Shown here piece by piece: positions 32,986 to 45,052 of a stretch of 64,000 nt of DNA. Position numbers and translations under genes: made by a program. The notes under the pieces were generated by a model. The model was not told the DNA's origin. It worked only from the letters and a program-made list of their open reading frames with translations, and made no database searches. Source of the stretch: Rattus norvegicus (lineage: Eukaryota; Chordata; Mammalia; Rodentia; Muridae); contig NC_086040.1 in the NCBI RefSeq assembly GCF_036323735.1, forward strand, positions 6,482,068 to 6,546,067. The letters are read 5' to 3'. The stretch's first letter is position 1, and the number at the start of each line of letters is the position of its first letter.

Positions 32986-33092
32986 ATTATTGTTATTATT
33001 ATTATTATTATATTATTATTATTATTATTATTAGTAGTAGTAGTAGTATTAGTATTAGTAGTAGTAGTAGTAGTAGTACTAGTAGTAGTAGT
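32986..33092. repeat. (ATT)n(AGT)n compound trinucleotide microsatellite
   Basis: A run of TTA/ATT triplets passes into TAG/AGT triplets. The poly-Ile/poly-Ser and poly-Val frames across it are artefacts. Confidence 0.98.
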
Positions 33093-33640
33093 GTTCCAGG
33101 ATTATTGCTTTATATTATTGTCTGGGTTGTTACCAGTGTGCTTAATTTCACTGATAGCAGAAAGAACGATTTTGGTTCATGGGGGTCCCTTTGGATGGCC
33201 ATGTTTTGTTCTTGGAACTGAAAGTATTATTTACATGCTCCCAAGAGCAAATACATGCAAGTATGGAAAGTTTCTTGGTCTTCTACATGAGAGTGACACT
33301 ATCACGTAGTCCTCTGATCTACTTGAGAAACAGAGAATTTAGTTGGTCAATGAAAAGGATGGTGACCAAAGACACACGTTAGGGAGAAATACGACAGTTT
33401 TTCACAATGTTTCAGGCTTTTGGGATTGGTAGGCTTTACACAACCATATTTTCACTCATAGCAGGAATAGTAAGAATTATTAACTAACAGGAGGCAGAAA
33501 ATTTTAACAACGTATTTATGACGGCTAATTTAAATTCCCGTATTTTGTCTCTGGAAGATTATATATTCACTTTCCGGTTCTTCTTGAAATTATGAAGAAG
33601 TGAAAACCGGTATGTGTTTATCTGATCACATTCAATTTTT
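33093..33640. other. Unassigned DNA
   Basis: No recognised gene or repeat. Confidence 0.4.
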
Positions 33641-36600
33641 TATCTTTATTAACTTAAGTATTAGTTATTTACATTTCAACTGTTATTCCCCTTCCCGGTT
33701 TCCAGGCCAACATCCCCCTAACCCCCCTCCCCTTCTATATGGTTGTTCCCTTCCACTTCCTCCCCCCATTACCACCCTCCCCCCAACAATCAAGTTCACT
33801 GGGGGTTCAGTCTTGGCAGGACCAATGCCTCCCCTTCCACTGGTGCTCTTACTAGGCTATTCATTGCTACCTATGAGGTTGGAGCCCAGGGTCAGTCCAT
33901 GTATAGTCTTTGGATAGTGGTTTAGTCCCTGGAAGCTCTGGTTGGTTGGCACTGTTGTTCATATGGGGTCCTGAGCCCCTTCAAGCTCTTCCAGTCCTTT
34001 CTCTGATTCCTTCAGTGGTTTGCTGCTGGCATTCACCTATGTGTTTGCTGTATTCTGGCTGTGTCTCTCAGAACAGATCTACATCTGGTTCCTCTTTGTT
34101 TCATCCATTTTATCTACTTTGGTGGGTGAATATGTATGGGCCACTGTGAGGCAGGCTCTGAATGTGTGTTCCTTCTACCTCTGTTCTAATCTTTGCCTCC
34201 CTATTTCCTCCAAAGAGTATTCTTGTTCCCCTTTTAAGAAGGAGTGAATTCGCATTTTGGTCATCCTTCTTGAGTTGCATGTGTTCTGTGCATCTAGGGT
34301 AATTCAAGCATTTGGGCTAATAGCCACATATCAATGAGTGCATACCATGTGTTTTTTTCTGTGATTCATTTACCTCACTAAGGATGATATTTTCCAGTCC
34401 ATCCAGTTGCTTATGAATTTCATAAAGTCATTGTTTTTGATAGCTGAGTAATATTCCATGGTGTAGATGTACCACATTTTCTGTATCCATTCCTCTGTTG
34501 AAGAGCATTTGGGTTCTTTCCAGCTTCTGGCTATTATAAATAAGGAATTCTGCACTAAACATATCTCGATTCTGGCTCTTTTTGGTTGGGAGACTTTAAT
34601 GACTGCTTCTATTTCCTTAGGAGTTATGGGGTTGTTTAAATTTTTTATCTGTTCCTGATTTAACTTTTGCACCTGGTATCAGTCTAGGAAATTATCCATT
34701 TTTTGCAGATTTTTTAAGTTTTTTTGAATATAGGCTTTTGCAGTAGGATCTGATGGTTTTTTGAAATTCCTCTAATTTTGTAGTTATGTCTCCCTTTTCA
34801 CTTCTGACTTTGTTAAATTGGACACACTCTCTGTGTCCTCTCTTTAGTCTCCCCAACGGTTTATCTATCTTGTTGATTTTTCAAAGAAACAACTTTTGGT
34901 TTTGCTGATTTTTTCTATGGTCCTCTTTGATTCTACTTGGTTGATTTCAGCTCTGAGTTTTATTATTTCTTGCCTTCTACTCTTCCTGGGTGTATTTCCT
35001 TCCTTTTTGTTGTAGACCTTTTAGGTGTGCTCTCAAGATGCTGACATATGCACTCTCCCGTTTTTTTTTTTTTTTTTTTTTTTTTTCTGCAGTCACTCAC
35101 AGCAATGTGTTTTCCGCTTAGCACAGCTTTCGTTGTGTATCATATGTTTGGGTATGTTGTACCTTAATTTTCATTAAATTCTAAGAAGTCTTTAATTTCT
35201 TTCTTTATTTCTTCCTTGACCAGGTTATCGTTGAGTAGAGCATTGTTTAACTTCCACGTATATGTGTGCATTTTTTCCTTATTGTCATTGAAGACCACCT
35301 TTAGCTCTTGGTGGACTGATAGCATTTATGGGATTATTTCTATCATTCTGAATCTGTTGAGGCCTGTTTTATGGCCAATTATATGGCCAATTTTGGAGAA
35401 AGTGCCATGAGGTGGTGAGAAGAATGTGTATCCTTTTGCTTTATGATAGAATCTTCTATAATTATCTGTTAAGTCCATTTTGTTCATGATCTCTCTTAGT
35501 CTGTCTAGATCTCTGTTTAATTTCAGTTTCCATGACCTATCCATTGATGAGAGTGAGGTGTTGCTCTCTCCTACTCTTATTGTGTGAGGTGCAAGGTGAG
35601 CTTTGAGATTTAGTAAGGTTTCTTTTATGTATGTAGATGCCAGTTATGGGAACAGAGTATTCTGCTCTCAGGCATGTAGTTGCTCCTCTTCCCTGGCTTT
35701 CAGCTCTCCTTGTGGGTAGGAGCCAGCAGGACCTGGACCTACTCCTCCTAGCTTCCTATGGGGGGTACAGATGGCACAATTTGTTTTCCTGTTGAGTCAG
35801 GAATCTGGGCAGAGAATAACCTTCTCTGGTTTCCCAGGAGTGTCTGTTCCTCTGATGTTATAGTTCCCCCACCCTCAGGATTTTGGTGCAGGGAGCTGTT
35901 TGATCAGTTCAGTTCAGATCCAGGCACAGTTTGGAACATGGTGGTCCTGCAGTTTTACTCCTCCTACATTCCTGAGTCCAGAGGCATTATGCAGTTTTAT
36001 CTTGGGCAAGAGATGTGAGCAATGGTGGGCAAAAGTGTCCGTCTCTCCTCCCCTGTAGTCTCAGTATAGCCTACACTCCTGGGTGATCACCTCTCTCTCC
36101 CACAGCATCTAGGAGCATGGAGTTCTAGGCCAGGATCAGTGAGGATCAGGGGCAAACTAGAAATTGGAAGCTCCCAGTCCCAATGGAAATTCTGCCTTTG
36201 CCTGTCGTGAGTACATCAGGCAGGACACTTGGAGCAGAAAAGTTGGTTTTACCTCTGGTCTCAGGCCTGAGGTCAATCCTCAGGCTGACTTTCTGCTTTC
36301 CATGAGAGCCACAAACAGAAAGGTCCTGCCCCTACTGCTCCTAGGTTCCTATGCACAGTAGTCCCAGATGGAGCTAGGTGGTTTTTTTCTTGAGTCCGGA
36401 ATGTGAGCAGAGTTCTCAGGGATTTCCACCCCTCTGATGGTTTAAGTCTTCCCCACCCCACACCAGATTTGGGTGTAGAATGGATTTTGGACCAATACAG
36501 ATCCAGGTGCAGATTGGACTGCAGGGCTCCTGCATCTTGACTGCTCCTATATTCATGTGTCCAGAGGCACTATGCAGTTTCCTCTTTGGCTAGGGATGTG

Positions 36601-36800
36601 GGAACAGGTGGGCAGAACTGGAAGTCTCTGCTTCCCTGAGGTCTCAGTATTGCTCACTCTTCTGTGTGTTCAGCTCTCTGCCCCACAGAGTTTCCAAAGG
36701 AGTTTCAAATGTTCATTCCCTATCCTGCAGGTCTCCATTCTTTCCAATTCTCCTCCAAAGTGTTTTGGAGAAGATCCCTCTGGTCAAGGGGAGATTCAAC
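33641..36800 (-). mobile_element. L1 on the minus strand with two internal deletions
   Basis: Read on the minus strand from right to left. Positions 36800-35643 are L1 5'UTR with two monomers about 596 bp apart (the 'cctactcctcctagcttcctatg' block at 35731 recurs at about 36327). At 35642 the sequence jumps to ORF2 near codon 124, so ORF1 and the start of the endonuclease are missing. Positions 35642-34554 follow ORF2 to about codon 478. At about 34553 a second jump omits roughly 2.1 kb including the RT core. Positions 34553-34257 are the ORF2 end and 34256-33641 the 3'UTR with a reversed A tail. The monomers are more diverged from the intact L1 than the other copies. Confidence 0.88.
35061..35086. 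repeat. T26 homopolymer inside the minus-strand L1
   Basis: 26 consecutive T, replacing an A-rich ORF2 stretch (the LEQKEAN-to-RKKQERA region of the linker). Confidence 0.95.
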
Positions 36801-36923
36801 AGGCCACATCAGACAAATAGGGATGCAAAACTTAAAGTCCTACCCCCTCTTGAAATGACACTTTAATACCTTAGTGAACTTCCAAACCTTGACTTGTCCA
36901 CACACAGACAGTCAAAAATGTCC

Positions 36924-37021
36924 CCCATCTACACCAAAGTGCCTTATGCAATCTGCCATCTCCACCACAGTGCCTTATGCAATCTGCCATCTCCACCAAA
37001 GCGCCTTATGCAATCTGTTTC
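36924..37021 (+). repeat. 31-bp minisatellite, about 3 units
   Basis: 'gccttatgcaatctg' starts at 36941, 36972 and 37003, an exact 31-bp period, with 'ccatctccacca' linkers and a degenerate partial unit upstream. The period is not a multiple of three, so it is not a translated repeat. Confidence 0.92.
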
Positions 37022-37039
37022 GTGAAAAATGAATTTGAC

Positions 37040-39290
37040 ACCTGATTCTGCTGACAAAGGGGATTTCAGAACTTCCCTATTAAACCAACAGGACCTTCAA
37101 AGTCCTCCACTAATAAAAATGTGCTTAAATCACCACTTATGGTCCAAGGGTGACAAAATACAGTCACAAATCCCCAAGTGAACCTTATAACAAACATACC
37201 AGCCCAAGCAGAGACAAAACTTTCTGAATGTACACCATTAGATCAAGGACCATTGCCAGTTTCAGAAGGGGTTCTTGAGAGTTTCACAGCCATGCAAGAT
37301 GTGGAAGAAAATTCTGAGTTCACCCAAGGGACTCTTGTGCCTTTTGAACATAAAAAAAATGTGGTCTAGCACCCAAAACCATCTCCCCCAGTAATTCCAA
37401 TGTTCCTATAGAACAGAAAATTATTCAAATATCCTCTACCACTGAAAAGGACCCTCCTGACTTGTCATCAGACCCAAAAGAGCCAATTTTATAACAACAG
37501 TCAATGAGATATGCAGACTCCATATTAATACAATGTAAACAGAAGATAAAACATCCCCTACCTCCTCAGGGGACTCTACGTCCTTCTTTTCTGAAAGGAG
37601 AGTCTCCAAAATTTTCCACATATACATCAGAGATGCTAGAATTTCCCAAAACTGAACAGGATTCTATGAATAGTACTCTATCTCATAAAGAAACTGTGGG
37701 ACAACAAACATCTACAACAGTAGTTTTCTACCCACAGCCACATCTTTAGAAATGGCTTGTGGATAGGACACATGTACAAAAGATGTTTTAGGACACATTC
37801 CATCTGTAGAGAAGGTTATGGATCTAACCATATGTGAACAAGGAGAGGGGGAACATGATATGCAAACACCAGTGTCTGCAGCATCCTCGACATCTAATGA
37901 AACAGACCTTGGATTCCATTTTTCCAAAAGAATGCATATGACTTTCACAATCTTCACAGGGGGCTATGGAATTTCCTTATATCCTCAGAGTCAGCCAACT
38001 TCCCCAACCACAGAAGATGCTTCCAAATATGCACAAAGGTTTGCCAGTCTTTCTTTATACCCACAAGCAGACCCAGAACGTTTGACAAATACGTCAAAGG
38101 CTCTCGATTTTACCTCATCTTCTGAAGGGGCCTTGGAATTTGTTTTGCCTATCAAGCAGGCTAGGGAACCTTACACTTCTACATGAAAGTCTGTTTCCAC
38201 TTCTCCATTAGAAGAAATTTTTCATGGAACTTCCACAATTACACAATGATATCTAGAAACATCCTTATCTGCTCATGAGGCTCTGAGATGTCTCACATAT
38301 GTCCATGATGCTCTAGGAGAGGTCACATCTTCAGAGTTTGCTCTAATACTTAACCCCCATTCTGACGGCACAGTCAGGATATCCACACATATACACGGTA
38401 CATTAAGACCTTCCTCATCTGAGAAGGATATCTTAGGATATACTGCATCTGAACAGCATGCTTTAAAACTATCCCCAGTTACCCAAGTAGATTTATTTCA
38501 CATGTCCATTTTGGGGAGAAATAGTTGACCATCTCCCTCTACCAAAATGGACCACAGGCACCCAATTTCTATAAACAAATAGTTAAGATTTGATCCTTCT
38601 GATGGAGTCTTGAGAAATTTCTCCTTTAAGGAAGACAGTTTCAACCTTCCCCCTTCTGCCAAAAGGGATCTTGTGCCATCTTCTGCTTCCAAAGAGACAC
38701 CAAAAGCTACAACTACTCCTCAGGTGAGTCCCACTCCTTCTACATCAGTCCAAAAAGTCATGGAATTTTCCAAAAATGACCAAGGAAATGTGGAAAGTTG
38801 CCAATCCTTACAAGAGTATGCTGGACATTCCATATTTTCCCAGCATGCTCAAGTAACTCCTAATTCTACCAAAAAGGCATGTTCACCATCTGCCCTAGAG
38901 TTTCACGGAATTTCTTCCCCCCTCTCTAGGTCTCCAGAAAATATCTCCATGGTCAAAGTGATTTGTCATTGTGCAAATTAGATTTCAAAAATATATTTTG
39001 TTTTATATTCCCAACGGTCTGAGGGAATGCACGCAAAAAAAATCATTTAGACCTTGTTCCACTGGCCCAAGTATATCAGAACAATTCCATGTCTTCTAAA
39101 GCATCTAAAAATCAATCTGGCTCTAGCGCTCTTCCTGGGAAACATTTACCATACCATCCCCAGGATCATCGAAATCTAAAAAAGGTGTATCTAGAAACTT
39201 TACCATCTGCCCAACGGTCTTTAGGATGTTCAGTAACTTCTCCATGAGCTCCGTTAATCCATAGAACAAAAGAACTAAAGCCATCTGCCC
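37040..39290 (+). pseudogene. Decayed S/T/P-rich repetitive coding sequence, family unknown
   Basis: A 2.2-kb plus-strand region in which open segments of 60-123 codons (37178-37369, 37504-37749, 37818-38186, 38610-38981) follow one another, separated by stops and frameshifts. All have the same composition: rich in Ser, Thr, Pro, Glu and Lys, with few hydrophobic runs. They share degenerate motifs: EMLEFPKTEQD at about 37634 and KVMEFSKNDQG at about 38755; SLYPQ twice around 37975-38065; PSAQ/PSAL near 38900 and twice in 39205-39300. This is the signature of an old, low-complexity repeat protein exon now inactivated. No signal peptide, membrane segment or known domain is visible. I do not recognise the parent gene. 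Confidence 0.5.
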
Positions 39291-39299
39291 AAGGTGTTT

Positions 39300-40449
39300 T
39301 CCCAAGAACCACATATTTCTTCTTTTATTCCAAGACAGAAGACCAGCTTCCTTCTCCCCATCTCTGTTCTCTTCATCCTATTTGTTCACCCTCCCAAGTG
39401 GCTGTTTACTCTGAATTAGAGGCCAATTAGTAAATCCTAGATGTACTGCAGGAACATTGGAGAGGCAGTTGCTGTCAGCAAACACTTGTGACATCACAGA
39501 AGAAGCTAGGGATCTTCAGGATACAAGAATTTTTCCAGCAGGGCCTAATGATGATGTCACTGAGAACTGCCATGGCCTACCTGTTAAACAGCTTTCCTTA
39601 CATTGACCAGATTCAAGGGTGCCCTTTCCAGGAGTGTCTCCTGTGACACAGTGAAAACCTTTACGTACTATATCTCTCTAAAGTTAAGTACATCTATTTG
39701 TTTCATTAGTGGTTACATGTTCTGAATGGAGAAAGTTAGTCAGCGTCCTGGCATGGATAGAAAAGATCTAGGAACATGGAGTGGAGGAAATTCTTCTGGA
39801 TAATAATTTTATTCCCAGGTACATTCCTGTGCCATACATTTCAATTTCCTAAGTTTTCTCTGTTTCTAAAAGGCAAGTATTTTCCCTACAGACCTTCAAA
39901 TGAATAAGTATTGTATAAAATTTTTTCTACATTCTTTGAGAGGGGACATTATATATATTCCTGAATGTGTATTCAAAAATTGTTTTACAATTCAATTTTT
40001 TTCAGTGATTTTGTCAACATAGGAGGCACGGGTATAGAGTGAACATAAAAGTGTAAATATTGTGTGTCTTCTTCAAATGATAAACTCCAAAATTCTTATT
40101 TTATCCAAAAATTACCAGACATCATTAAAGTAAATGAGAGCATGGACTATAGAATGTGTTTCTGTTGTCACATTAGATATCAGATCTCTAATATCTACCT
40201 TCTGTGACCCCAGGAATAGACTTGAGGGTTTTGGATGTTTTACCAAGATACTTTCTTAAGGCCAAACCTAAGATTCAGGAGGATGTGCAGTATGAGGAAT
40301 GGCATGAGGTCCAGTGATACCTCAGCATCATTAGGTTCATAAGAACAGGAGAGAGTCTATTTGGCACTCTAATTTGTGGATTCTACTTTCTTGACCTTGT
40401 TTCCCAGAATCCATGGTAAAATTCCATCTAAACTCATAGTTGTAGGTTA
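39300..40449 (+). repeat. Unit E (5'-incomplete)
   Basis: Enters the unit at the 'ccacatatttcttc' block and runs to the microsatellite at 40450. No coding potential recognised. Confidence 0.75.
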
Positions 40450-40560
40450 CATAAAAACACGTGTATTTATGTATTTATGTATGTATATATATACATAAAT
40501 GTATATATATATATTATAGATTAGATATAGATATACATATAGATATACATATACATATAC
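40450..40560. repeat. Microsatellite slot between units E and F: TATG/TAGA/TACA-type
   Basis: Mixed (TTTATGTA)n, (TA)n and (GATATACATATA)n sequence immediately before 'ccaccaaaactag'. Much longer and more complex than the slot in other units. Confidence 0.92.
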
Positions 40561-42748
40561 TCCACCAAAACTAGATTAGATTGATGAAGCTTAGATTTGT
40601 ATGATTAGAAGAAACAGATATAGGTCTTTCCTGAGAGAAACAGCTAGAGCATGTCAAATAGAGAATTGAATGGTAGTTTCAAACCAGTGAACTGAAAACA
40701 GATCTCTTGTTGGTAGATTTTGAGAAAGGATTAAAAGAGATGAAGGAGCTTTCAATCCAATAAGAAAAATAATGCCAACGAACCAGAGTTTTCTGGTACT
40801 GTATGAATACTCAAAGCTAGTACATGAATAGACCTATGGCTCTAACTGAATATGTAGCAGAGAATGGCCTTGTTGGGCACCAATGGAAGGAGATGTCCTT
40901 TGTCTAAACTAGGTTTTATTACCAATTCAAGGCAATGTCAAAGGGCAGTAAGGGGGATTATACAAGAAGGATAGGGCGACCTGTTAGGGATCGTATGGGC
41001 AGGAAACTGGGAAGGGCAAAGATGTTTGAAATGTAAATATGGAAAAATTATATTTAAAAAGCAAAAAAATTGCTAAAAATAAAAAATAAGTTAAATATAT
41101 GAAAACTGCCAGGTAATCACAAATATGGACTGAGAAATCTAAAGGGTCACTATCAGGCAATGGGAGTCAAAGTAATACTAGTGGAAAGACTGATTTGATG
41201 AACTAGAAACATGTCTCCATCCCAAATACCAGTATCAGACACAAACTGCACTATAGGTATACAAATAATCGAGGAGTTTATTCTGAGCTGAGGACACAAT
41301 ACTTTTCTTTCACTTCTTCCTTAGGACCTTTTCCTTCTAGGCAAAAAAATAAAAGTCATAAGCTCTAAGGAAAAGAACAGTGCCCTTCCCAACACCTCGC
41401 ATTTGGGATAAAGATATTAATAATATGAACTCTCTGACTAACAGGAACCACTAGAAGCAGGGAAGTCCAGATGCTTCTGACAGGCTCCGAGCTCCTCAAC
41501 CCATCTGTGGAAAGCTCAGATCAATTCTATCTCTTCAACTTACCTACTCCACTCCTACCAAGGACTCAGTGAGATTTCCCAGGGTCGACATATTTCTTCC
41601 TTTTTTTATACCAAGATAGAAGGCCATCTTCATTCTCCCCATCTCTGAGCTTTTCATCCCCTTTTTTCTCAATCCCAAATTGATGTTTCGTCTGAACTAG
41701 AGGCCAATTTGAAAACTCTATAGGTACTGAAGGAATATCCAAGAGACATTTGCAGACATGACAACACTTGTAACATCACAGGAGAAGCTAGGCCTCTACA
41801 GGGTAGAAGAGATTTTTCATGGAGGGCCTAATGATGATGTAACTGAGAATGGCCTTGGCCTACCTGCAAACAGCTTTCCTTACATTGACCAGTTTTGAGA
41901 GTGCCTTTTCCAGGTATGTCTCCTGTGACACAGGGGAAAAATTTATGTACTCCATCTCTCTAAAGCTAAAGACTTCTCTTTTCTTCCATAGTGGTTACAT
42001 GCTTTGAATGGAGAAAGTTAGTCAGGGTCCTGGAATGGGTAGTAATGATCTAGGAACTTGGAATGGAGGAGATTCTTCTGGATAATATTTTTATTCCTAG
42101 GTCCATTCCTGTGACATGAAGTTCAATTTTCTAGGTTATCTCTGATTTGTAAAGGCCAGTATTTTCCCTTCAGACCTTTAGGTGAATGAATATTGTATTT
42201 CACTTTCTAATTGTACATTCATTGATAGGGGACTTTATAAATATTCCAGAATATGTACTCAAAACTTGTTTTCCAATTCCATGTTCTGATATGATTCTCG
42301 CAACAAAGTGGCACAGCTATAGAGTCAGTATAACACTGTAAATACTGTGTACCTATTTCATATGATAAACGACCAAATCTTTATTTTATCCAAAAATTAA
42401 CAGACATCAATAAAGCAAAGAACCACTTGGACTATATTTTTCGTTTCTGTAGCCACATTTGATATCAGTACTACACTATCTATCATCCTGTGTTTCCATG
42501 GCCTGACTTGAAGGTTTTAGATTTGTTACCATGATTCTTTCTTAAGGCCAAATATAAGAAACAGGACGATGAGCATGGAGAAAAAAGGATTGAGGAACAG
42601 TGAATCCTCAACTTCAATACCTTTATAAGTACAGGAGGGATTCTATTTGACATTGTCGTTTGTAAATTCTACATTCTTGACCTATTTGTGCAGATTCCAT
42701 GTCAACATTCAATCTTACCACCTAACCAAATAGCTTTAGAAGCTACCA

Positions 42749-42750
<2 letters not shown>
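40561..42750 (+). repeat. Unit F
   Basis: Complete unit: L1-3'UTR part at about 40561-41090, then the non-L1 part to the (AT)n at 42751. No coding potential recognised. Confidence 0.82.

Positions 42751-42798
<48 letters not shown>
42751..42798. repeat. Microsatellite slot between units F and G: (AT)n
   Basis: About 24 uninterrupted AT units. Confidence 0.97.
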
Positions 42799-42801
<3 letters not shown>

Positions 42802-44995
42802 ACCAAAACTAGATAAGAGTGATGAAGCTAAGAAGTCCATTCTCCCAGGAATCAGATATAGATATATCCTGAGAGACCCACCTAGATCATGTCAAATAAA
42901 TAAGTGTATGCTAGTGGCAAACCAGTGAACTGTGAAGGACCTCTTGTTTGTAGGTTCTGAGAAACGATAACAAGAGCAGAAGGGGATTTCAACACCATAA
43001 GAACAACAAAGCCAATGATCCAGACCTTTCTGGTACTAAACCAATATTCAAAGACAGTACTTTGACAGACCAATACATCCAAATGCATATGTAGCAGAGG
43101 ATGGCCTTGTTTGGCACCAATGAATATAGAAGGCCGCAGTCCTCCCTTGGTTTGACTCACAGTTAAAGAAAATGTGAAGGGACAGTCAGATGGTTTATAG
43201 AAGAAATGGAGGGGGACCAGTTAGGGATCTAATGGGAGGAAACTCTTAAAGAAAATAATATTTAAATGTAAATATAGAAATTTGTTTGTTTAAATAACAA
43301 ATAAAATTTGAAAAAAATAAAAAAATACAAGAAATAAATGAAAATAAAACTGCCAGCTAAAATGGCTGTTTATTCAGTAATCTAATTGGTCACTGTCAGG
43401 GAATGGTAGTCAGAGATATAATAGTGGAAAGACTGAGATGGTGAAGTCTCAACTAGAAGCACTACTCTCTCCCAGGTATCAGTGTCAGACACAAACTGCA
43501 CAATAGATACCTAAAGCATGAAGGAGTTTATTCTGAGCTATGGACACAAAACTTGTCCCTCCTTTCTTCCTTAGGTGCTTTTTCTACTTGTCAAAAAGAA
43601 TAAAGGCCATGCGCTCTCAGGAATACAACTGTGCCCTTCCCATCACTTGGCTATTGGAATAATGAAATGAATGGTATAAACTCTCGGACTTCCAGGAACC
43701 ATAAGAACAGAGAAGTCCAGATGATTCTGAGAGGACACCAGCTCCTGATTCCCATATATGGAAGGCTCAGATCAATGCTATCTGTTCAGCAATACCACTC
43801 AACCCCTACCAAGGAGTCACTGAGCTTTCCCATGTACACATATTTCTTCCTTTTTTAAACCAAGACAGAAAGGCAACTTCCTTCCCCCATTTCTGATTTC
43901 TTTATCCTCTTTGTTCTCACCCCCAAATGGCTGTTTACTCCGACTTAGATGCCAATTACTAAACACTAGAGGTACTGAAGGAATACCTGAGAGGCAGATG
44001 CAATCTTGACAACACTTGTGACATCACAGAAGTAGATAAAGCTCTCCAGGTTACAAGAGATTTTTCTGGTAGTGCCTAATGTTGATGGCACTGAGAATTG
44101 CCATGCTCTACCTGTTAAACAGCTTTCCTTATATTGACCAGAATTGATGGTACCATTTCCTGATATGTGTCTTGTGATTCAATAGAAACCTTTTTTTACC
44201 CCATTTCTCTAAAGCTAAAGACTTCTCTTTGCTTTATTAGTGGTTACATTTTCTGAACGGAAAAAGTTAGTCCGGGCTTGGAATGGGTAAAAGATCTTGT
44301 AACATGGAGTGGAGGAGATTCTTCTGGATATTAATTTTATTCCCAGGTACATTTAGTGAAATACAGTTCAATTTTGTAGGTTTTCTCTGTTTCCCAAAGG
44401 CCAGTATTTTCCCTACAGACCTTCAATTGAATGAATATGTACTTCACTTTCTTATTGTACATTCCTCATTATGGGACTTAATAAATATTGCTGAATGTGT
44501 ACTCAAAAATTCTGTTTTCCAATTTCATTTTCTGCAATGATTTCGGCAACAAATGTGGCCCAGCTATAGAATGAGTATAATAGTGTAAGTATTGTTTACC
44601 TACTTGAAATGATGAAGTCCCGATTCCTTATTTTATCCCAAAATTAAAAGACATCAGTAAAGCAAAGAAACAACATGGACTATAAAATTCAGTTCTCTAG
44701 TCCCATTTGATATCAGTTCTGCATTATCTACCTTACTGTGTTCCCAGGAAGAGACTTGAGGGTTGTGGATGTTTTACCCTGATTCATTCTTCAGGAATAT
44801 TAAGATAAAAGAGGACGGACAGGGAAAGGTCCACTGGCTTGGGGTCTAGTGAAACCTAAACTTCAATATGTTCATAAGAACAGGAGGGAGTCTATTTGCC
44901 ATTGTCCTTTGTGGATTCTAAATTCTTGACTTAGTTGCACAGAATCCATGTGAAAATTCTACATAAACACGTAGCGTTAGGAGCCACACAAAGGA

Positions 44996-44997
<2 letters not shown>
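42799..44997 (+). repeat. Unit G
   Basis: Complete unit: L1-3'UTR part at about 42799-43330, non-L1 part to the (TA)n at 44998. A 75-codon frame at 43631-43858 overlaps the position of the unit D frame at 19052-19372, but it is not kept open in E or F. Confidence 0.82.

Positions 44998-45050
<53 letters not shown>
44998..45050. repeat. Microsatellite slot between units G and H: (TA)n
   Basis: About 26 uninterrupted TA units. Confidence 0.97.

Positions 45051-45052
<2 letters not shown>

Noticed and set aside
32901..33309. Frames with poly-Ile, poly-Val and poly-Ser runs
   Set aside because: Generated by the (ATT)n(AGT)n repeat; frames continue only briefly into unique DNA.
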